A stretch of DNA of 44,773 bases from CAYUWH01 sp964448615 (GCA_964448615.1 CAYUWH010000008.1:1-44773); one strand, 5' to 3'; positions 30,159-38,215 are shown, counted from the first letter of the stretch. The notes: generated from the letters alone by a model not told the origin. Numbers and translations: made by a program.

Positions 30159-32408
30159 ATGTCTCGTCTCTCCTCACAGCTGATCCGCGGCGCCATAGGA
30201 GTATATAACCGCTGGGAACGATGGATTCTCGCTTCTCTCGTCGCGCTCTTCGCCGTGAGTCTCATTGTGTTGCTTTCGCGTTTCTATTGGAGCAGCACGA
30301 TGTTGGTGCCGAAGAGCGGTGGTACGTATATCGAAGGATCGGTCGGAGAATTGATGCCGCTCAACCCGTGGTTCACGGTCACTAACGACGTGAACCGCGA
30401 TATTGTCTCGCTGGTGTTTGCGGGACTGTTGAAATACAACCCCACGACGAAAAATATCGAAGAAGATCTTGCGACCATGACGGTTTCGAAGGACGGCAAG
30501 CTCTACACGCTGCGTCTCAAGCAACAACTTTTCTGGCACAACTCCACCAAAGCCAAACCGCATCCCGTGACTGCCGATGACGTGTTGTTTACGTTTCAAA
30601 CGATTCAAGATCCGCGCTTCCCCAACAGTTTGCTCCGGCAGAATTTTCAAGGAGTCGAACTCGAAAAACTCGATGACCGTACCGTGCGCTTCTCCCTCGA
30701 AGATCCGTACGGATTTTTCCCGAGTAATCTGACGCTCGGCTTACTGCCGAAGTCGCTGTTCGAAGGCGTGCCCGTCGATCGCCTTGATCAGGCCCTGGAC
30801 TTCGCCTTCCATCCGATCGGTGCTGGTCCGTATCGCCTCAAAACTTTGGCACAGACGGATCTTTCTACCGAGGTCACGCTTGAGCGCTTTGACCGCCCCA
30901 TTCCACCGAAATATCTGCTCGATCGGATCGTGTTCCGGATCTTTCCGGATTATCAGTCATTACTCTCCGATGCGCGCAACATCGACGGCATCCGCCTGGT
31001 TCCCTACACCGATCGCGGGGAGCCCGCCGCTCCCACGCGCTTCACGCCGCGCACCTACACGCTGCCGCAGTATGTCGCACTGTTTTTCAATCTTGATCGC
31101 CCCGTCGTGAAGGATCAGCAACTGCGCCTAGGATTGCAGATGGGAACCAACAAACAGCAAATCGTCGATGTGGTAGGACAGGCGCATATTGTGGATACGC
31201 CGCTGATGGAAATCGATACATCCGACTGGCGGTATGCGTTCGATGCGAATGCGGCTCAGGGGGCGCTGTTTGAATCGGAATGGTACTTCCCTGAGAAGGT
31301 TCGTTTGCAGCGTTTATTGGAACAGCGCGAGGCGAATAACGCGGGATTCCTTAGGGTTCCTCCCATCGCATTACTGGATACGGGTGCAACGCTGACCGTG
31401 ACCGGAAAGGTGCCGGATTTGGGCGGGTCTGCCGCAAAATTGAACGGTGTTCCGGTGCAATTGGCTCCCACCGATTCCGGATCATGGATCGCGATGTTGC
31501 CGACCGTGGGGACGGGGGCGCTGAAGCTCGGCGATAATTTGGTGAAACTGGTCGACACGAAAGGAAAAATTCTCGATTCGTTTTATCTCTGGAGAACATC
31601 GAGCCCGGTGCAGTACGAGCGCGCGTTGCAGGAACAGCGCTTGATAGAATTATTCCTCAGGAGCAAGACGACTGAGCTTGCACCGGAGCAGCGGATCACG
31701 GCTGCGGATTTGTTTTTGGATAGAGCCTTCTTGCGCCGCCGCACGCCGCAAGATCCCGTGGGAACACGCATCAACGATGCGAATCAGAAGCTTTCGCTGA
31801 CGCTTGTGACGAGTGCCGCGCCTCCGCAGTATCTCGATGTGGCGAAAAGTATTCAGCAACAGTGGGCGAAGCTCGGGGTCAACGTCAACATTGTCGTGCC
31901 CGCGACGCGTCAGGAGTTTGAAGATCGCGTATTGCGACGGAATTACGACTTGCTGCTCTTCGGCCAGTCGCTCCTCGATAATCTCGACAGTTATCCGTAC
32001 TGGCACTCAAGCGGCATGCAGAAAGCCGTAGGCGCCAAGAATGATTTGAAAATCGATGCCTATAATTTAAGCCAGTATTCCTCTTTTGAATCCGATGCAT
32101 TGCTTGAGACGGTTCGTCGCACGACCGATGAGGCGGAGCGCGCCGATGCCCTGAAGGAGCTGCGTGATGTTTTGAAGAAAGATGTCCCTGCGATCGTTCT
32201 CTATACCCCCGTGTATACCTATGCTCATCGTGAAGATATCCTCGGAATCCAGCTTGCCGATCTCTCGCTGCATTCCGACCGATTTTTGACATCGGACCAT
32301 TGGTACGTAAAGCAGCAACGTGTCTTTGAGCCAAACAAGGGATGGCTCTCTTTTTTCACATGGGTGTCAAGCTTGTTTTCGCAAGAGACAGGCCTAAAAT
32401 CCGTCTAA
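30159..32408 (+). CDS. membrane-anchored peptide/oligopeptide-binding protein (SBP family 5)
   Basis: Extracytoplasmic solute-binding protein of the DppA/OppA type, 749 residues. An N-terminal membrane segment (about 20-42) acts as anchor rather than a lipobox. The mature part begins GGTYIEGSVGELMPLNPWF, followed by VTADDVLFTFQTIQDP (about 138) and YGFFPSNLTLGLLPKSLFEG, the usual family landmarks. An insert of about 110 residues (about 395-480, from LLDTGATLTVTGKV to FYLWR) looks Ig-like. The C-terminal lobe has NYDLLLFGQ. No ABC permease or ATPase lies nearby. It directly follows the secG stop, so it is translationally linked to it. Confidence 0.85.
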   Translation: MSRLSSQLIRGAIGVYNRWERWILASLVALFAVSLIVLLSRFYWSSTMLVPKSGGTYIEGSVGELMPLNPWFTVTNDVNRDIVSLVFAGLLKYNPTTKNIEEDLATMTVSKDGKLYTLRLKQQLFWHNSTKAKPHPVTADDVLFTFQTIQDPRFPNSLLRQNFQGVELEKLDDRTVRFSLEDPYGFFPSNLTLGLLPKSLFEGVPVDRLDQALDFAFHPIGAGPYRLKTLAQTDLSTEVTLERFDRPIPPKYLLDRIVFRIFPDYQSLLSDARNIDGIRLVPYTDRGEPAAPTRFTPRTYTLPQYVALFFNLDRPVVKDQQLRLGLQMGTNKQQIVDVVGQAHIVDTPLMEIDTSDWRYAFDANAAQGALFESEWYFPEKVRLQRLLEQREANNAGFLRVPPIALLDTGATLTVTGKVPDLGGSAAKLNGVPVQLAPTDSGSWIAMLPTVGTGALKLGDNLVKLVDTKGKILDSFYLWRTSSPVQYERALQEQRLIELFLRSKTTELAPEQRITAADLFLDRAFLRRRTPQDPVGTRINDANQKLSLTLVTSAAPPQYLDVAKSIQQQWAKLGVNVNIVVPATRQEFEDRVLRRNYDLLLFGQSLLDNLDSYPYWHSSGMQKAVGAKNDLKIDAYNLSQYSSFESDALLETVRRTTDEAERADALKELRDVLKKDVPAIVLYTPVYTYAHREDILGIQLADLSLHSDRFLTSDHWYVKQQRVFEPNKGWLSFFTWVSSLFSQETGLKSV

Positions 32409-32444
32409 AAGAGTACCAGGAAACAAGCGTCCAATGGCTGCCCA

Positions 32445-32473
32445 TTGACGTGCGCCTCCGATTAACGTAGGAT
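32445..32473 (+). promoter_or_regulatory. promoter of rplI
   Basis: TTGACG (32445-32450), 17-nt spacer, TAGGAT (32468-32473). The leader of about 24 nt ends in a C/T-rich run (TTTTTTCCCCGACCCCCC) without an SD. Confidence 0.65.
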
Positions 32474-32503
32474 TTCCTGGCCCTATTTTTTCCCCGACCC
32501 CCC

Positions 32504-32959
32504 ATGGAAGTGTTGCTCTTGGAAGATGTGGCCGGTATCGGCAAGAAAAACGACCTTCTGGTCGTGGGCGATGGCTTTGCCCTCAATTGCCTTCTGCCAC
32601 AACGTATGGCCCTCGTGGCCACGCCGCTGGTGCGTAAGCGCTATGCGGATTTGATTCGCCGCCGTGCGGAAGAAAAACAGAAGGAGAGAGATGCGCAGGC
32701 CTCTGTCGCACAGTCTCTCGCCGGCAAGGCATTGCAGCTCACCCGCAAGACGACAAAGGGTGGCAACAAGCTTTACGCCGCCGTTCACGAGAAAGATATC
32801 GTCATTGCACTCAAGGCTCAGCATCAGCTTGATGTGAAGGAAGATGCCGTTGAAATTGCGACGCCGATCAAGAACGTCGGTACGCATCAGGTCACCGTGA
32901 CCCTCGGCGGTCAGAACATGCCGGTGTCGGTCGTGGTTGAGGCAGAGAAGGCAGCCTAA
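32504..32959 (+). CDS. rplI: 50S ribosomal protein bL9
   Basis: Large-subunit protein at the base of the L1 stalk. The 151-residue protein has the N-terminal domain MEVLLLEDVAGIGKKNDLLVV and GFALNCLLPQRMAL (residues about 1-50), a connecting helix rich in Lys/Glu/Gln, and a C-terminal domain ending TVTLGGQNMPVSVVVEAE. Length is normal. bL9 is absent in some Patescibacteria lineages, so its presence helps to place the organism. Own promoter and terminator: a single-gene unit. Confidence 0.95.
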   Translation: MEVLLLEDVAGIGKKNDLLVVGDGFALNCLLPQRMALVATPLVRKRYADLIRRRAEEKQKERDAQASVAQSLAGKALQLTRKTTKGGNKLYAAVHEKDIVIALKAQHQLDVKEDAVEIATPIKNVGTHQVTVTLGGQNMPVSVVVEAEKAA

Positions 32960-32980
32960 TCCCCTCCTCCTAAGAATTCG

Positions 32981-33008
32981 AAAGACCGTCGCAAGGCGGT
33001 CTTTTTTT
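32981..33008 (+). terminator. terminator after rplI
   Basis: Stem AAAGACCG / CGGTCTTT with the loop TCGCAAGG, then TTTT. Same loop as the terminator at 28281. Confidence 0.9.
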
Positions 33009-33046
33009 GAAACCTTCGGGAAAGTTCTTTGGAAGAATGAAATTGA

Positions 33047-33122
33047 TGGTGCGCCAGGGGGGATTTGAACCACCGACCGCCGGTTTATAAGTCCGGAGCT
33101 CTAACCACTGAGCTACTGGCGC
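33047..33122 (-). tRNA. tRNA-Ile with anticodon UAU
   Basis: Cloverleaf on the minus strand: acceptor GCGCCAG / CTGGCGC, TA at 8-9, D-arm GCTC/GAGC, anticodon stem CCGGA/ACCGG with loop CTTATAA (T33, anticodon TAT, A37) and T-arm GGTGG/CCCCC with loop TTCAAAT. Encoded CCA (33047-33049). Two mismatches are seen: A31-A39 and T51-C63. The anticodon reads the AUA isoleucine codon, which most bacteria read with a lysidine-modified CAU tRNA. Confidence 0.88.
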
Positions 33123-33175
33123 ATCCGAATCGTATGGTAGCCCTTCCGCACCTCTGAATGAAGAGGTGTGCTGCA

Positions 33176-33204
33176 TTGCAAAAATTATTGTAAAATGCTA
33201 TAAC
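33176..33204 (+). promoter_or_regulatory. promoter of the 33320 gene
   Basis: TTGCAA (33176-33181), 17-nt spacer, TATAAC (33199-33204). It implies a leader of about 110 nt (33211-33319) with small GC-rich hairpins such as GATTCCAGGGAATC. Confidence 0.55.
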
Positions 33205-33319
33205 AGTCTCAGTCCTTTCATCTATCTCTTCTTCTGTCCCGGTGATTCCAGGGAATCCTCGTGACGGGCGAAGGCTCAGAACGGTTTTGATCCGGGACCC
33301 GGGATAACAGGAACGCACC

Positions 33320-33655
33320 ATGAAACTGCTTCTGCATCCGAATTATGTCAGCTTGGAGTCTGCTCGGCAGTATTCGCCGCGCCTCTTCTCCTTCATGCAG
33401 CAGATGAATATTCCACTGACGGTCGTGAACTGGGACGGAACCCGCGAGTCCCTTCCAGTGGAACCCTCGCTCGTGCGCTGGTCTACCATGATCACCGCGT
33501 ACCCGCGGGAGATCCTCGCAAAGGATTGTTGCGAGATGGGCCATTTTCTGTTTTTTGATGACCGGATTGTCGAGCCGGACGGCACGCTGAAATCCGAAAA
33601 CCTGCTTCCGAGTGCAACTGCGTTCTTCCAGAAGAACGGTTGCCTCTCGGTCTAA
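33320..33655 (+). CDS. orphan hypothetical protein
   Basis: A 111-residue protein, family unknown. It begins MKLLLHPNYVSLESARQYS, continues with a strand-like PLTVVNWDGTRESLPV, contains two adjacent Cys (AKDCCEMGHFLFFDD) and ends KNGCLSV. No signal or membrane segment. The ATG at 33320 has AGGAACG about 5 nt upstream, one of the few SD-like sites in the window. It has its own promoter, a long leader and a UUCG-capped terminator behind it: a complete single-gene unit. Confidence 0.65.
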   Translation: MKLLLHPNYVSLESARQYSPRLFSFMQQMNIPLTVVNWDGTRESLPVEPSLVRWSTMITAYPREILAKDCCEMGHFLFFDDRIVEPDGTLKSENLLPSATAFFQKNGCLSV

Positions 33656-33664
33656 TCGTCCCCG

Positions 33665-33697
33665 CCCCCTATTTGCTTCGGCCAATGGGGGGCTTTA
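33665..33697 (+). terminator. terminator after the 33320 gene
   Basis: CCCCCTATTTGC and GCCAATGGGGGG arms around a TTCG tetraloop closed by C-G, then CTTTATT. Confidence 0.7.
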
Positions 33698-33727
33698 TTG
33701 ACAAAATAGCATTATTTGTGCTATAAT
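33698..33727 (+). promoter_or_regulatory. promoter of the large helical protein gene
   Basis: TTGACA (33698-33703), 18-nt spacer, TATAAT (33722-33727), 9 nt to the ATG at 33737. It is the best consensus promoter in the window. Confidence 0.8.
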
Positions 33728-33736
33728 AATCTTAAT

Positions 33737-36376
33737 ATGGACGGATCCGAAGATCCACGCTCTCCAGAGGAAGGCGGAGAAGTCCAAAACGCAGCCGAAC
33801 CCGCTGCGCAGGAAACACCGGTGGAGCAAGATCCTGCTGTCCGTGATGCGGTGGAGGATATTTTTCAAGTTGCAACATCTGAGCGACAGGCCGAGGAGCA
33901 GGAAAGGGGTATGGTGGGTGAAACCGATGAAGAATTTGATCGGCGCCTTTTCGAGCCGCTTCTCCCGAAGGTCGGGGTTCCCTTTGATGCCCTTGCCACA
34001 GCGAATATTCAGGAAGTAAGTGATAGCGTTGATTCCATTGGGGGATTTTTTGATATCCTGCAGGCGCGCACCCAGATCACAATCGGCCTTCTTCAAAAGA
34101 ATGGGATTGCCCGAGAGCAATGGGAGCGCAAAAAAGAGAGAGGAGGAGAGGAAGCTGCTGAAGCCCGTGAAGTATTGCGCGAGCTTGATAGATCTGATGC
34201 GAAATTGCGCATTGAAACATTTGATTTGCTCAAAGAATACGATGCGCAGTTGCGCTATTTTCATGCGCTGTATCGTCGTATTCGCATTCTCACCGCTCCC
34301 AAGACCGGAACGCCGCTCGATCATCCGGTCGTGGATGGAATGGCTGCAGCGGGAACCGCGGTTGTCGGAGGAGTGCTGACATGGTCGGCTGCCGCTCCAC
34401 TCGCGCATACGTTGGAGCATCTGCTGCACACCGGCTATGGTGCCGTAGATCTTTTGACATGGTCGGTTCTGATTTTTGCGGAGGCGATGGCTGCACTGTA
34501 TGTGGCCGTGAAGAGCCCTGGCGTGGTGTATGCGCCGATCAAATTGACTGCGGCGATGGTGGGTGGCAAGGCGGCAAAAGAAGAAGAGGATCTGCACGTT
34601 GCATATACCCTCGACCGGCTGAACGATTGTAAGAAAAAATTGAGGGAGTGCAGTAGAAAATTCATTGAATTGCTCACGCAACTTTCCGTGCAGACGATTC
34701 GGTCTACGGATGATGTGCTGAATTTCTTGTGTCCGAGCCCTGAGCATGAGTCCGACGCACCGGATCCCGTTGCAATGGCGCAGCACCAGCGGGATCGCGA
34801 AACGGTGCAGTGGCATCTTGGCGGCGAGTCCTTCGGGAAAATCAATCAATTGATTGCCGACATCAATACGATGCTTATTTCTCTGCGCGAAATAAAGGTG
34901 GAAGAGCGCAGCAGTGACAAAATCCTCGATCATGCAGGAGAGGCATTCAATGAATTGCTGCAAAATTTGCAGGCATGGTTCAAGAGCGGCACGAAGCAAA
35001 ACGGGGCACATCTCAGTGAGGCGCTCGGTGGCATGGGAGAAGGGAGTGCAGACTTTTTGCATCACGCGCATGAAGCCGGAGAACATGCGGCAAAAGTGCT
35101 GGTGGACATGCTGCTCGTCTGGCCGGCGACGATTCCTGAGCAGATTGCACAATTGTTTGAGCGTCTAGTGATGCGCTCCAAAAAGCGCAAGTCCCCTTCG
35201 CTGCACATGCGCGGAAAGGATGCGCAAGTGGGTGGAGATCAGCAGAAAAAAAGTTTGATCGATGCGATGGCAGATGTGCTGCTCGATGCTCCCAACTGGA
35301 AAGAAAAAAGATATGCTCGCGCGTTCATGAAAATGCTGGTGACCTGGGCCGCAGCCGGACTTAAATTGCCGCCGTACCTTGAGGCGATCAACAAGCAAAG
35401 CGGCAACAACGGTGCGAATCCCCGCGAAGTCGGCCGGGAAGTGCAAGGACTCATCGGCGGAACGCTGAGTACCATCGGGAGGAGTTTGCATGAGGCGGGA
35501 ACTTCATTCCTCCTCACTGCTGCCGCAGCTGCATCACGCCTTTCCTTTCTTCCTGAGTTCATCACCGGTGCGTACGGCGGAATGCTCGATGCAAAAGTGC
35601 AGCAGTGCAATGCGCACTTGCATGAACTCGAAGGGCAATTCCCTGCGCTTCTCGTGCCGCTGAGAGAAGAATCTGACTACACCGTGATCGTCAAGGCGCT
35701 GTATCTCCTTGCGAAATTCCAGCAAAAGCAGTTGGATGCGGATGGCATCGAAGATCTGAAAGTGCTGATCAGATATTGGGAGCTGCGTCATCAGCGCGAA
35801 GATGCACGCCATGCATTGTATGAGCATGTGCACCATGCCGAAGTGGAGGAGCTGTGCCCGGATGCATTGCGCTGGGAAAAGGTGGAGGAAATAGATACAT
35901 CGAGACGTACGTGGAAGGGCTGGATTTCTGAGATAGTGCAGATGAAAGGGCAAACTGTGAATGATCGGGCATTGCTGCAATACTTGAATAATGAAAGCAA
36001 ATTGGCGCGCCTGAGAGAGGCGCAGCAGATGCATGGTGCCATGACGTTGTTGGTGCCAAGCAGGGATGGCAGATATTTGATTGCGGACGTGCGGGATCCG
36101 CAGCAGCCTTCTTACATTGCGTGTACGAGAGAGGTAATCCGGCAGCTTATTCAAATGGAGAATGCCTCGTTCCGCACGATGCGGTTTGACGATGAAGGGC
36201 GCTTGATGCTCGCGGAGCTTGTTCTGGGTGATATTGTGCTGAATCCCAAGCAGCAGCATGCTCTCATCGAAGCGGCACAGCTCGAAGGTGCTGCGCGTCG
36301 AGAACGACTTAAGAGCGGTGGCTTCTCCAATGGAGAAGGCGGACAGATCGATATTTTGCTCAAAATCCTGTCATAA
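33737..36376 (+). CDS. very large helical protein, function unknown
   Basis: An 879-residue protein and the largest gene here; not recognised. The acidic disordered N-terminus (residues 1-65) is followed by long charged helices (about 65-190, coiled-coil-like), two hydrophobic segments (about 200-255, AAGTAVVGGVLTWSAAAPLA and the stretch after LLTWSVLIF), more helices with many His, a basic patch (RSKKRKSP, about 480), an Ala-rich hydrophobic segment (about 590) and a C-terminal region with strand-like VPSRDGRYLIADVRDP. Membrane attachment by the middle segments is likely. The start at 33737 fits the promoter. The last 17 bp overlap the convergent LysE gene. Confidence 0.7.
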   Translation: MDGSEDPRSPEEGGEVQNAAEPAAQETPVEQDPAVRDAVEDIFQVATSERQAEEQERGMVGETDEEFDRRLFEPLLPKVGVPFDALATANIQEVSDSVDSIGGFFDILQARTQITIGLLQKNGIAREQWERKKERGGEEAAEAREVLRELDRSDAKLRIETFDLLKEYDAQLRYFHALYRRIRILTAPKTGTPLDHPVVDGMAAAGTAVVGGVLTWSAAAPLAHTLEHLLHTGYGAVDLLTWSVLIFAEAMAALYVAVKSPGVVYAPIKLTAAMVGGKAAKEEEDLHVAYTLDRLNDCKKKLRECSRKFIELLTQLSVQTIRSTDDVLNFLCPSPEHESDAPDPVAMAQHQRDRETVQWHLGGESFGKINQLIADINTMLISLREIKVEERSSDKILDHAGEAFNELLQNLQAWFKSGTKQNGAHLSEALGGMGEGSADFLHHAHEAGEHAAKVLVDMLLVWPATIPEQIAQLFERLVMRSKKRKSPSLHMRGKDAQVGGDQQKKSLIDAMADVLLDAPNWKEKRYARAFMKMLVTWAAAGLKLPPYLEAINKQSGNNGANPREVGREVQGLIGGTLSTIGRSLHEAGTSFLLTAAAAASRLSFLPEFITGAYGGMLDAKVQQCNAHLHELEGQFPALLVPLREESDYTVIVKALYLLAKFQQKQLDADGIEDLKVLIRYWELRHQREDARHALYEHVHHAEVEELCPDALRWEKVEEIDTSRRTWKGWISEIVQMKGQTVNDRALLQYLNNESKLARLREAQQMHGAMTLLVPSRDGRYLIADVRDPQQPSYIACTREVIRQLIQMENASFRTMRFDDEGRLMLAELVLGDIVLNPKQQHALIEAAQLEGAARRERLKSGGFSNGEGGQIDILLKILS

Positions 36377-36971
36377 CTGCAGCCGCGCCAAGACAGAAAA
36401 TCAAGATGCCCGAAATCATATTTACCCACTGCAATTGCCGGAGGGAGAAATTTTTTCGGAAGAAATGGATTCCTTCACTCAGGATCAGCCACCATAAGGC
36501 GGAGCCGAGAAACACGCCGAGCACCATGACGGATGCCGAGAGATAATCGCGTGCGTCGCTGCCGATGCCAAGCCCAGCGAAGATCGCAACAAAAGAAAGA
36601 ATGGTGGTGGGGTTGGTGAGTGTGAGCAAGAAGGTGGAGATGTAGTGTTTTACGAGTGTCGATGAGCGGGTATCCGTTGCGTTTGTCGCGACGGTACTGC
36701 GGAAGATCTTGATGCCCAGATAGAGAAGGAAGAGCCCGCCGATGAGGTTGAGTAGTGACGAATGGCTCACCAAGAATCCGGAAATAAACGTGAGACCGAA
36801 TGCCGCGATGAAGCCGTAGGTTGCATCAGCGGTGGCGGCACCGAGTCCAGAAACAAATCCCGCTCCCCTCCCCTGCGCAACAGTTCGACGAATGCACAGT
36901 AAGCCGATCGGCCCGACGGGGGCTGCGATGGAAAAACCGATAAGCATGCCTTTGACGAAGAAGGGCATCAT
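36360..36971 (-). CDS. LysE/RhtB-family exporter
   Basis: Inner-membrane exporter of amino acids or related small molecules; 203 residues with about six membrane segments. It begins FVKGMLIGFSIAAPVGPIGL, the family signature with the GPIG motif, then FVSGLGAATADATYGFIAAF and a C-terminal NMISGILIFCLGAAAV. Substrate unknown. Two adjacent ATG codons exist (36971 and 36968); the first is preferred because TATACT ends exactly 6 nt before it. The gene is divergent from the Gmad2 lipoprotein, with 63 bp between the starts. Confidence 0.88.
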   Translation of the reverse strand: MMPFFVKGMLIGFSIAAPVGPIGLLCIRRTVAQGRGAGFVSGLGAATADATYGFIAAFGLTFISGFLVSHSSLLNLIGGLFLLYLGIKIFRSTVATNATDTRSSTLVKHYISTFLLTLTNPTTILSFVAIFAGLGIGSDARDYLSASVMVLGVFLGSALWWLILSEGIHFFRKNFSLRQLQWVNMISGILIFCLGAAAVMTGF

Positions 36972-36977
36972 GATGAC

Positions 36978-36983
36978 AGTATA
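36978..36983 (-). promoter_or_regulatory. -10 box for leaderless LysE gene
   Basis: TATACT on the minus strand, 6 nt before the ATG at 36971. Confidence 0.5.
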
Positions 36984-37000
36984 CAAACTGGCAAAAAATA

Positions 37001-37028
37001 TTGTGCAGAGTGATAAACGTTCTATGAT
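37001..37028 (+). promoter_or_regulatory. promoter of the Gmad2 lipoprotein gene
   Basis: TTGTGC (37001-37006), 16-nt spacer, TATGAT (37023-37028), 6 nt to the ATG at 37035. Confidence 0.55.
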
Positions 37029-37034
37029 CGCCGT

Positions 37035-37454
37035 ATGAAATACGCATCCATTGCTCTTGCCCTGCTCCTCGTCGGATGTTCTGCTTCTGAAGTCATTGAT
37101 CAAGAGGTGGCTACTTCTGTTTTCTCTTCGGCGACGATAACGGACATCGAAGTCGGCACGCCGCTCTTAAGCCAGGTCGTGCAGAGTCCGTTGGTGATTA
37201 CGGGCAAGGCACGCGGGACATGGTTTTTTGAAGCGAGTTTCCCGGTACGACTTGTGGATGATAACGGCAACGTGATTGCGAACGGATATGTTGAAGCGCA
37301 GAGCGAATGGATGACGACCGACTTCGTGCCTTTCTCCGGGACATTGACGTTTACCACCACTGCCAAAGCAGGAACATTGATGCTTCTGAAGAGCAATCCG
37401 TCGGGTTTGCCGGAACGGGAGGAGAGTGTGAGGGTTCCAGTGAGATTCCAGTAA
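37035..37454 (+). CDS. Gmad2-type Ig-like lipoprotein
   Basis: A 139-residue lipoprotein with signal ALALLLVGC and Cys at about 15. The mature domain reads VGTPLLSQVVQSPLVITGKARGTWFFEASFPVRL and has the Gmad2 (spore-germination-type Ig-like) pattern: the SP-L-ITG-A-G-WFFEASFPV line, then FSGTLTF and a final strand VRVPVRFQ. Gmad2 domains are beta sandwiches on the outer face of the membrane; their ligand is not known. Leaderless by promoter position. It converges on gpmA with 16 bp between the stops. Confidence 0.82.
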   Translation: MKYASIALALLLVGCSASEVIDQEVATSVFSSATITDIEVGTPLLSQVVQSPLVITGKARGTWFFEASFPVRLVDDNGNVIANGYVEAQSEWMTTDFVPFSGTLTFTTTAKAGTLMLLKSNPSGLPEREESVRVPVRFQ

Positions 37455-37470
37455 TCAACGACCCCGTCAT

Positions 37471-38121
37471 TCACTTTTTCCCGATATCCGCCGTTCCCGT
37501 TGCGCCGAGACCGGGAACTTCCCGGACTTCTTTGTTCGTCATCTTCCCGTTTTCGATCGAGTAGATGTAGGGCGTGCAGAAGTTCAGCTCGATGGAGGCC
37601 GCGGTTTCCGGAGTGAGGTTTTCCAGGTATTTCATGATCGGGCGCATGCTATTGCCGTGCAGTCCGACGATCACGGTGAGTCCCTGATTCACGAGCGGCA
37701 GAATGTACTGTTTGAAGAATGGGAGCGTGCGATGCTCGCAATCTTCCATACTCTCCCCGTTTGGCGGTCGCGTGAAGAAACTGCGGCGCCACTCCTTTAC
37801 CTGTTCAGCGCCGTACTTTTCCGCCGTCTCCGCTTTGTTCAGGCCCTGCAAGTCTCCGTAGTGCCGCTCGTTCAGGGCGGAATCACGCTCGACGAGGAGG
37901 CTGGCCTGACCGCATTCTTTCAAGATGATATTCAGCGTGTCTTGCGCACGAAGCAAGCGCGACGTGAAGCCGAAATCAAACTTGATGCCTTTCAGAGTTT
38001 TCCCGCAGGACACTGCATCTTTCGCACCTTGTTCGGTCAGCGGCACATCGGTCCATCCGGTAAAACGATTTTCCAAATTCCACTGTGACTGCCCGTGACG
38101 AATGAGAATGAGGGTGCCCAT
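37471..38121 (-). CDS. gpmA: 2,3-bisphosphoglycerate-dependent phosphoglycerate mutase
   Basis: Interconverts 3- and 2-phosphoglycerate in glycolysis. The 216-residue protein has the catalytic His motif LIRHGQSQWN (residues 6-15), FTGWTDVPLTEQG, the acidic motif ALNERHYGDLQGLNK (about 83) and the second His in GLHGNSMRP (about 150). It is a little shorter than the usual 230-250. TTGGAA, 17-nt spacer, TATTCT, 6 nt to the ATG gives a leaderless promoter. It is divergent from pyk-eno, so the three last steps of glycolysis sit together. Confidence 0.95.
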   Translation of the reverse strand: MGTLILIRHGQSQWNLENRFTGWTDVPLTEQGAKDAVSCGKTLKGIKFDFGFTSRLLRAQDTLNIILKECGQASLLVERDSALNERHYGDLQGLNKAETAEKYGAEQVKEWRRSFFTRPPNGESMEDCEHRTLPFFKQYILPLVNQGLTVIVGLHGNSMRPIMKYLENLTPETAASIELNFCTPYIYSIENGKMTNKEVREVPGLGATGTADIGKK

Positions 38122-38127
38122 GCTTCA

Positions 38128-38156
38128 AGAATACAAAGGAAAATTCCAAATTCCAA
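38128..38156 (-). promoter_or_regulatory. promoter of leaderless gpmA
   Basis: Minus strand TTGGAA (38151-38156), 17-nt spacer, TATTCT (38128-38133), 6 nt to the ATG at 38121. The -35 is part of the word-repeat inverted repeat. Confidence 0.6.
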
Positions 38157-38215
38157 GCACCAAATTCCAAACAGGACACAATTTCTTGGAATTTGCATTT
38201 TGGTATTTGCAATTT
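38139..38215. repeat. TTCCAAAT word-repeat inverted repeat between gpmA and pyk
   Basis: Left part has copies of AAATTCCAA (38141-38170); right part has GGAATTTGCATTTTGG and a further TTTGCAATTT (38188-38215). It carries the -35 boxes of both flanking promoters. Confidence 0.6.

Noticed and set aside
33695..35152. 485-codon antisense frame inside the large helical gene
   Set aside because: It lies opposite a gene with a strong promoter; long antisense frames also occur opposite recA, glmS and eno here and reflect codon composition.
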